Source: Sipunculus nudus (taxonomy: Eukaryota; Annelida; Sipuncula; Golfingiida; Sipunculidae). From it: a stretch of DNA of 64,000 nt. Location: positions 3,221,741-3,285,740 of the forward strand of contig CM049318.1 of NCBI GenBank assembly GCA_026874595.1, in the 5' to 3' direction. The translations under genes and the position numbers were made by a program. This document shows positions 56,589-64,000 of this stretch, one piece after another (the first letter of the stretch is position 1; every line of letters starts with the position of its first letter). The notes beneath the pieces are model-generated. The model saw only the letters and a program-made list of their open reading frames with translations. It was not told the origin of the DNA and ran no database searches.

Positions 56589-59500
56589 GGGACAGCCAGA
56601 TATAACTTTCTTAACTCTTGATCTTGGTTAAGTGTCATGTGCATTTGATTAACCAGGCTCGTATTCTGGGATTCTAGCCGAAAGGTTAGATGACATGACT
56701 TTTTAATTGGAGGATCTTTAGTTACGCAAAAGCTTCAAATTGGAAGAATGTTTGACTGACCTTTTTTAAAGTTATGACTTTAGGCCATTCAAAACCCTCT
56801 AAACACCAACAATCCCCATTTCGTTAAAGCTGTCCTATCATAAGCCGGATACCCTGATAACACACAGTTATGGCGTAACAATGGTGTGTGTACGTTTCAC
56901 TTTCAAACGATATTTGTGACGTCACGCCTCCAAATAGGTATGGTTATTATACTGATATTAACGTTCGCGACCAAATTCCCATTGCGCTTTGCGGTCCACC
57001 AAGGAACACTTGCTTGTGATTTCCGGCTTGTGATGTTTGCAGCCTTAAATCAACAATTTTACTCTGTATTAGAGTAAATGACACGCTGTACACCATATTT
57101 TAAAGAATCCCTGGCATGGTGTTAGCCTTATATTCCATATGACATCAACATTACCACCACCAGAGTCTTTTGACTGCACTTAGCCACAGCGAAGGCCACA
57201 TTGGATCATGGAATTCCAGTGGTTACGTAAGTACTGTAAGCTGGACACAGAAGCGGGCGATCTGCAACCGAGCACATTATAATATACCATGAGGCCAGAT
57301 GAAAATGTACGACCATTTTCATCTGTCAGCCAACTAACAGAAATTAGTTATAACTAAATTGGAAAAAAAACATTTCCGGCCGACGTTCCCCAAACAATAT
57401 CGATGAGCTCGCCATCTTTAAACAGCGTAGGCAGGGGGAGGGGATAATACGGACCAGTACATCAGATCACTGTTTGACCTGCAAGGAAGACATCATTTGA
57501 TGATCACAGAATAGTAGTAATTAGAGACTGACTAGTAGTTGAAAAAAGTGTTCAGATGCAGTATGGACATGCGAAACAATCCACTGATATTTGTTTGGGC
57601 TTTCATCATACCGCTGATGAACAACAGCTGTGACTTAAACAAAACCCAACTGAGGTGTCAACGGCTTTTGTCTTTTTCCAGGCATCCTCTTGGAGGAACC
57701 AGTGAAAGACAATGAAAAGGAAAACATCGAATCCATAGACTTGCAGGACCAGTAAACAAAAGTTACACCGCCTGTTCCCGCTGACAACTTGAACTAATAT
57801 AAAAAGGTTGTCATCTATATTTTGCACCTGAAGACCAATTTAGGTTCTTTACATATACAATAGAGGGCCCTACAGGTCCACCCACTTGGTTCACTGAAAC
57901 GGTTTCTAATTGATGTTGAGGAAAGGGGAACAATAAGACATTAACTGAAAGTAGTTGTCATAGCACCTCTTCATGTTTCAGCATCTTCTTAATGCTTTTC
58001 ACAGTTTTCATCTTCCATCCTTTACTCAGTGTTTCATCTTTGTCCCACACTCCCAGGTTATGGAACCAGACCCGCTCCGCATGTTTGTGGTCATTTTTCT
58101 TCATGCTACAACATTCATATGGTGAATTCTTGTTGAAGAGACAACATTTTGAAAAATGAAGTTATTGTGTCAGCGGAGTACCTACAGATCTAAACAACAT
58201 CGGTTATTCCTCGGTTGATATTTAAAATGCGGTTATCTTTTCGGGGTGAAGATGTCGTGCTGCCGGGGCACTCGAATTAATAATTCACGTCGATTTACGG
58301 CTGGGTCAGATCACGATTTGTTCAAGGTTTTATCGTATTACAGAAGGATGTTTATGCCTCGATTTAAGTTTCAATATGGTATTTTTTATATACATTATGA
58401 AAAAAATATTCCATGCATGATAAACAAAAACAGATATTTATTTATTGAATAAATCTCGCTTGAATGAATTACAATTATCTTTACACATCAAAAGAGATAC
58501 CTGACTGAGTGTACATATAAAACAGCCGTGTGTTATTTGTTTTAGATTAAAAAAATAACGATTTGGGATCATAATACCTCACCTGGGGTCAAATGAGTGC
58601 ACCTCACACTGGAAATTCTTCGCCACGTCATCGTCGAATGAGAAGTCCCAACTGATTCTGGTCAATGAAGGAAAGTTAAATTAAAAGTTGTAGAACATGT
58701 TTTTTTTAACCTTATACGGAAAAGAATCAAAGTTTATTCATTCTCTTAAATGGCTTTACTGCATATAACTGTGAATAAAATAAATCAAGCATAAACACTT
58801 GGGATAACAAGTGACCCGTGGGTCATGACGCCCAGCTGTCTAGCATGATACATTAAAGGCTAACATTCAAAACAGGAATTTTATCATCTGATACACAATT
58901 CAGATCTTTGACTTTCTGACAACAAAGGCAACACGATTTTTTCCTGAAATGATGCATCAAATATATGTAAAGACTGAAACCGATCATGACTGGTCTATGA
59001 CAGAGAAGAGTAAGATTTATGAAGAGCTGGTTTGAAGAATAACCAAAATTAACATGGTTCTTCTTCAGGTGATGGGTCAAACGAGTAAAAACTGAAATCA
59101 ATTTTGGTCGGTCAGATTACAGATTGTAGAAGAGAAGAATCAAATAATTTCACCAGTTCTCAAACTTCTCGAAGAACTTTGTGGAAATTACTTGACACGT
59201 GTTATTCGGCAGAATTCAATGCAAAGATAAAGACCAAGGTCACAATTTTTCAGCGTCTTCTGAGAACTTGATTGAATAATATTGTGCATCAAATTCGAGG
59301 ACAAAGTATACAATACATCAAGATTATACTTCATAATCGCCCTAGAAACCTACAGATATGATCTTGAACATCTAGGTCCAGATTATCAGTTTTGAGACTT
59401 ATCCAAAAATTTGTGGAAACCATTGTGTGTCAAATAATAGGGGAGAATTCATTACTTTCAAAGTTTCGGGGTCACAAAATTCATAGAATTCCGCAGAGTT

Positions 59501-62500
59501 GGCCATGAAGATCAAGATCAAAGTCACCAGAAAGAAACGAGTTGGTTATCAGATTTTAGCCAAAAATGCAGTAGTTCATAAAAAGTCCAATATTTCTGCA
59601 CATTAAATATTGGAATTCAAAGTCAAGAACATCATATTTTTCAAAGTCATCTGCAATATTGATAAGAAGAATCTGTGAAGTAAATTTGAGGGGAAAATAA
59701 GCAATGCTTCAAACGTTGAGAAGAGTCTGATGTTCATGGTGCTAAAATATGTTAATACTGTATAAATCACAGGAGATCGGTTATTGTGACCTAATTTTGG
59801 GTTTCTTATGGGATCGTACCTTTCCGGATGTTAAGTGAGAAGTTTCTAGATCTAAAAGTTATGATTTTGGTCCGGCCGACCGGCGGTCTGACGATCGCAC
59901 GGCCGTAATGTTGGACTGAGAGAAGACGGACAAAGACCCATCGCTACGGCTCAGCATAACTGAAAGCCGAGAAAAAAGAAATAACCCCTTGAGGGCGCTG
60001 CAACAATGTGGACTACAACCTCAATCGTTCTGCTGAATCGGGAGTTTAATTATATACAGGCGTTAAGACAAATCATCACGATGTACCATCAATTTGTTTT
60101 ATGCAAAGAGTTATTAAACAATTAATTTAAAATCAATTTAAACCTGCAGCCAAGGTGTTAGTGAGAATTTATCAGGTTCTATCGAAATTTCTCCATTTTT
60201 AATCATAAAGACTGTCGTGGATTGAACAGGAATCCTTCAGCTCATGTATCAAATGGTTAAACAACTAAGCTGCCTCAACTATCTTCATGAAGATTTTGTT
60301 TCAGAAGGGAGAATAGCAAATCAGACAGGACTTTTGCTACGACTCATAGTGGACAAGTGGAGATACAATCTTAACAGTTGCAGAAATGACGCGATGAGGG
60401 CAAGCAGTGTCGTAAAAAGAGGGGTTATGAGTTCTAGATTGAATATAACGTGGTTCATATCCATTTTGTCCCATGTTTAAGTATAAACAGTGTGGTTCAG
60501 GTATTTTTATCAGGGCATATAGCAAAACAAAGTACTAACCCGAAGGAATATATTAGACAGTCGCCTTTCTTTGGAACAATCTTTTTATCAAGGCAGACAT
60601 TCCATCCACCGTCACCCAACTTCCCGAGGCGCTGAATGGCGGCGCACATGTAGACAGGCGTGGATAGAAACCTTGGTGTATAAGAATATAAAAATACATT
60701 ATTACTTACGTTGTTTCCGTATCTATAAAGACTAGTCTACGGTGGAAACTTTTTTTGCGAGCACCTCTGTACCAAGGGCAACTCCTATTAATGACAGCCC
60801 TTAACAGTAGCTCCCGAAATCCATGACCTCCCAACTAAGGGCACCTCAATGTCGGGTCCCGTCAGTGTCCGTAATGCGGAGGTTCTACTATAGTTATTTA
60901 CGATATGTCTTCATTTCTACTTCATCTGATGTTGCATATGGCCATAAGATCCAGGCGGCTTGAAACTTACCCTGTTAAATTTAAGCGACTATATTTTCTT
61001 CGTTAGTGATACGGCTACTCTTATGTATGTTTTACTGCTGGGCCAAATTACAGGGTGTGTTCCATTTGTCACACATTTGTGAAACCGATGTTTGCCGTGA
61101 TGTCAGGATTGGCCATGCGGGCTCGTATATAACAAAATACAAAGATATTGTGTAACAAGAACTAACAGTATATGCCCAAAGTTATAATGATCAAAAGTAT
61201 CAAAACACTTTCGGCATCTCGGCTTCAGTGTTATTGCGGGTACAAGAGGACTTCCATGCAGAGATTGAAAAATAAACAGCCAAAAAGCGGAATAGAACTC
61301 AGCGTGTGGAAAATGGTATGGCTTTGAAAAATATTCAACATATCTCTTCAATTAACAAGAATATGCAAACAGTGTAAAATAAATTCTATACTAATTTATG
61401 TACCAGCGGTCAAAGGTTCTGCAGAATCTAAATACATTACTTACTGAAATAAATTAGCTTGGGCTTGCCGTAAAGTTGTGTCTTTTCTTGTTTCAATGAC
61501 CTGCCAATCAAAAGTTAACAGTTGATCAACGGTAAAAATATGGATAAAATAAAGATTTTACGTATAAAATATATCATGATTATATATATATAAAAGAATA
61601 AGTTAATAATTATATATATTCATACTCAGAATATAATTTTCACATTGTGGATAAAACGAAAAAGCAATTAATAGTAATATCCGCTTGAAGTTAAAGAAAT
61701 GATATATAAGTGATAAGTAAATCTATCCTTCTAGATTCCATCTAAACATCGTAGTAGCGCAAAAATTCTACACAAAAGGCTTTATGTCCCAAGTATCAAT
61801 TAACATACGCATAAACCTTATATTATACAGCAAGGCGTTAATATGACCCGATTGTTTGGCAGTTTTAGGAATGATTGCAAAATAACCAATGCATAGTAAT
61901 GGTGAGCAGATTATTCCATGAAATGGATGATTGGTCGTTTTCTATAAAAATTGAGTCCATTTTTGCATAACTGATTAAAAACGATTATGTATGCACATGC
62001 AATGAATCTAATCCTTTCACAGATACACGAACATAAAGTAACGAACAACATCAAAACGGAACCTTGTCCAGCTAACAATTGACGGACGGCAAGTCGGCCT
62101 TGGATATGGTGGAAACCAATGTATGTCATGTCAAACTATATACTGGGGTCAATATTTTTGGTACTAGTATACAGCAGATTTCAAAGTTATATAAGAAGTA
62201 CATAAAATATCGATTAATAGTCGATTATAGGTCGTTTATATTTTTCAATAATCGATCATGATTTTTAAACCCATTCCTACCACTAACACAAAGTTGTGTA
62301 AGCCGTGGGTACCCCCATTCACCTGCCTCACAATATTTTACCCAATGATTATTTGCAATTTGTCACTGAGACTGCTATCAACTAATATTTTATTTCGATA
62401 ATGCACATAAATTAATAAATTAATGTTGCTGTTTGTTGCCGTTGTCTTAAAAATGTAGGTGACACCCCCCCCCCCAACCTCTAGTCGCAACCAGCAAAAA

Positions 62501-62687
62501 CCCCTACCCCCTCCCCCTCCAATTCCTTAGCCAATTTAGAGCATATAACCACCTGTGCTTGACTGTAGTTGTGGCAGTTCACGCCACGGATTTCTATAAC
62601 ATTTTGTGAAAAGACGAAGAAATTCAGGAAGACTCCCAGTAGAACTATCACTGTGACTTCTGTCAGAATACGGAGCAGAAATGACGT
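56086..62687 (-). CDS. METTL24-like membrane-anchored methyltransferase gene, six exons found
   Basis: Exons 62553-62687, 61445-61500, 60540-60671, 58583-58657, 57967-58105 and 56086-56388 join in matching phases (0, 0, 2, 2, 2, 0) into 279 codons with no stop until TAA at 56086. The order of parts is: a hydrophobic anchor near the start (residues about 11-28), a luminal or extracellular stem, then LGDGGWNVCLD, CLIYSFG, WDFSFDD, VHSFDPS, FHNLGVWDKDE, GWKMKTVKSI and LDVYKMDIE, the signature order of the Methyltransf_22/METTL24-like family. Known for the family: a predicted SAM-dependent methyltransferase fold, no established substrate. The first exon with the ATG was not identified; it should end in phase 0 somewhere above 62687. 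The donor after 57967 (GTGCTA) is weak. Part of the gene is duplicated elsewhere in the window. Confidence 0.85.
57967..58105 (-). CDS. METTL24-like gene, exon with FHNLGVWDKDE
   Basis: 139 bp. One base completes the Ser of FDPS, then 46 codons including HAERVWFHNLGVWDKDE and GWKMKTVKSIKKML. The acceptor is GTTGTAG and the donor is GTGCTA, a weak one. Its counterpart was not found for the partial copy. Confidence 0.85.
58561..58905 (-). repeat. Segment duplicated at 28340-28680
   Basis: Exon 58583-58657 and the following intron match the other locus collinearly until just after ACACAATTCAGAT. Confidence 0.85.
58583..58657 (-). CDS. METTL24-like gene, WDFSFDD exon
   Basis: 75 bp with phase 2 at both ends: acceptor TTGACCAG, 24 codons ISWDFSFDDDVAKNFQCEVH plus SFDP, donor GTGAGG. 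The first base completes the Gly of YSFG and the last two begin the Ser of FDPS. Confidence 0.9.
58910..60530. other. Intron with decayed repeats
   Basis: About 59200-59750 holds loosely repeated segments with GACCAAGGTCAC and ATCAAAGTCACC-like words. A GGTCCGGCCGACCGG stretch lies near 59870. No exon was recognised; the ORF at 60244-60480 has no domain. Confidence 0.45.
60540..60671 (-). CDS. METTL24-like gene, RLGKLGDGGW exon
   Basis: 132 bp. The first base completes the Gln begun in the previous exon; then 43 codons FLSTPVYMCAAIQRLGKLGD and GGWNVCLDKKIVPKKGDCLI to YSF, and GG before the donor GTTAGT. This is the most conserved family segment, beginning with a Cys before the RLG motif. Confidence 0.9.
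60733..60893 (-). repeat. Dispersed repeat with pogo/Tigger-like end
   Basis: On the minus strand one end reads TAGTAGAACCTCCGCATTAC, close to the CAGTAGAACCTC start known for pogo/Tigger elements, followed by GGACACTGACGGGACC. The other end (TAGTCTACGGTGGAAAC) is a weaker match. Probably a small non-autonomous element or fragment inside the intron. Confidence 0.35.
61445..61500 (-). CDS. METTL24-like gene, short stem exon
   Basis: 56 bp: acceptor GATTGGCAG, 18 codons VIETRKDTTLRQAQANLF, then CA before the donor GTAAGT. Starts in phase 0, ends in phase 2. The related exon at 39121-39158 is six codons shorter at its 5' side. Confidence 0.75.
62553..62687 (-). CDS. METTL24-like gene, membrane-anchor exon
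   Basis: 135 bp, 45 codons, phase 0 at both ends. A strong acceptor (a run of T then CAG) precedes TSFLLRILTEVTVIVLLGVF; the hydrophobic stretch continues to LNFFVF, a likely type II signal anchor. It ends YSQAQ before the donor GTGGTT, which is weak, so the exact end could differ by a few codons. The in-frame Met codons upstream lie in the intron and are not the start. Confidence 0.65.
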
Positions 62688-62901
62688 CTGAAAAAAAAAC
62701 AGATGATATAAGGATATATAATGATAATGATATAAAAATATATGATTAAGCAAAATTATACATATGTAATAATTTGACTTGATAGAACCTTGTCACATTA
62801 AATGATAACAATTGAAGCATCCCTGATACTTATACAAATAAAAATATCGACCACAATAAATAATGTAAAGTATCATAAATAAACCTGATATATTGTTAAA
62901 C

Positions 62902-62941
<40 letters not shown>
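62902..62941. repeat. (TA)n microsatellite
   Basis: TA run in the intron or 5' flank above the anchor exon. A similar run lies at 56541-56585 in the last intron. Confidence 0.95.
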
Positions 62942-62945
<4 letters not shown>

Positions 62946-63444
62946 AAAAATAAATGAGAATTTACAATTGTTTTATTGTCAATATAATTATGTACATTTT
63001 GGTTGTTGATTTGCATTTTACATGACTTCCCTTTGGAAAGTTACAAAATTAATCATATTCATCCGCGTTCGCTCACTCAGAAGAAGTAAGTAGTCAAAGG
63101 ATATGGAAATTACTTTTCTTTTTCTTACAGTGTTTTATGGATCTTGTCTATCCAAAACACCAACGATAATACTAATCCTGCTCGAAATCAGGATATCAAT
63201 ACAATCTCCAAGTAGTCATGTAAATGTACGCACAATGCCTATCAGCTCCAGGCGAATCTACCGCTAATGTTTAAAACTTCCAGCCACAGTGTTTTTTTCT
63301 CAGCCTTGGCGGTTTCAAGTCAAATACACTGACCCACTTTGATCAATTGACAAAGAGAATCCGCTATGGGTAGTCTGCGTAACCCTCCCGTTAAATGGGA
63401 CTATTCCGACATGACGTGTGTTAACAAAAGATAACCCCTTTAAC

Positions 63445-63452
63445 CTTTTATA
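63445..63452 (-). promoter_or_regulatory. Candidate TATA box of the METTL24-like gene
   Basis: TATAAAAG on the minus strand inside a TTTTATAAAAA palindrome, about 760 bp above the anchor exon. The surrounding block is shared with 29559-29720 (ACACAGGCTGTT and AGTCAGAAGAA in the same order). Transcription would start some 30 bp lower, near 63415. The first coding exon between here and 62687 was not identified. Confidence 0.45.
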
Positions 63453-63459
63453 AAAAGGC

Positions 63460-64000
63460 CAGAAAACGCTGATCTCACTATACACAGGCTGTTTGTATTG
63501 TTTATAACCTCGTGAAGTGGGGCCCGCCAATATAATCCAGACGCATACAACAAGGATATCCTGTGGCGAGTCAGAAGAATCGGAGTTTTGTAACGCGTTC
63601 TGCAACTGGAGACATTTCAATAACCGCACATATGCAACCAACCACTTTAGGTTTCATGATGTTGTTTTTTTGTCACCATTACCTTGTTTACTAAGGGCTT
63701 GTAGATAAACACGCTCATACCTCGCGTTATAAGAACTTTTCTTAACAAGAATTACCTGAAGTTCATTTATATCTTATGTGTATACATGGTAAGCCAGAAA
63801 TCCCACTAAATGTTGTAGAACGGGGACGAGAAAAGTTGGCCCTAACTATAACACCCGACCTACATTGTTAAATGGCTTGAACCATTACGTCAAATATGAG
63901 AAGAGTTCATTGAATTGCTGTTGGTTGATATGCTACTATAACCTTTCAGGTCTTACAACTTATGGCAAACATAAATAAACCTGTATACATCTTTGTAGGG
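63460..64000. other. Upstream flank; no gene recognised
   Basis: The 108-codon reverse ORF at 63315-63641 overlaps the putative promoter and is probably not coding, because the copy near 29.6 kb does not keep its frame. Confidence 0.4.

Noticed and set aside
57606-57827. 73-codon reverse ORF as an additional METTL24-like exon
   Set aside because: The phases already join without it and its residues do not match the family.
62481-62753. 90-codon reverse ORF starting MLNHIFLYHY
   Set aside because: The ATG lies in the intron; a strong acceptor at 62688-62690 shows that only the internal part is exon.
63315-63641. 108-codon reverse ORF as first exon of the METTL24-like gene
   Set aside because: It spans the TATA region and the related locus at 29.6 kb does not keep the frame.
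1-64000. tRNA or rRNA genes
   Set aside because: No sequence with a convincing A box and B box or cloverleaf, and no rRNA-like stretch, was noticed on either strand by eye.

Overview
This window is animal nuclear DNA: AT-rich, intron-bearing and dominated by repeats, with no operons and no bacterial signals. The gene families and retroelement types (a METTL24-like methyltransferase family with several copies, two LINE lineages, Ty3/gypsy elements, and a decayed copy of a multi-copy gene family I know from molluscs and cnidarians) suggest a lophotrochozoan, most likely a bivalve or other mollusc. Species cannot be named from the sequence alone.

Layout. 1-6.1 kb has no clear gene; it holds an exact 57-bp repeat pair, dispersed AAGATGGC motifs and a tandem repeat of about 147 bp carrying nuclear-receptor-like half-sites. 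6.2-8.7 kb is a frameshifted copy of the multi-copy family. 9.7-10.1 kb is the terminal exon of a METTL24-like gene on the minus strand. 11.6-21.3 kb is the most unusual part: a 9.2-kb block bounded by 19-bp inverted repeats (18/19 identical), made almost wholly of tandem arrays (a GTAGCAA-type array, a satellite of about 76 bp with a 762-bp ten-monomer higher-order repeat, and a second GTAGCAA-type array), set inside copies of a CTCF-like-motif repeat. 21.4-21.9 kb is a 109-bp tandem repeat. 22.0-27.5 kb is a broken Ty3/gypsy element. 30.3-34.9 kb is a nearly full-length LINE on the plus strand. 35.5-42.6 kb holds microsatellites, a foldback element, a 200-bp tandem repeat and a cluster of CRE palindromes. 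44.7-50.0 kb is a degraded L1/Tx1-type LINE on the minus strand. 51.1-52.8 kb is a gypsy LTR plus gag fragment.

The best host gene is on the minus strand from about 62.7 kb to 56.1 kb. I could join six exons with matching splice phases into 279 codons of a METTL24-like protein: membrane anchor, then a Methyltransf_22-like domain. Its first exon was not found. Related exon fragments at 39.1 kb, 28.4 kb and 9.7 kb, and a matching TATA-box region at 29.56 kb, show that the locus was duplicated and the other copy or copies were broken up by transposons and satellite DNA.
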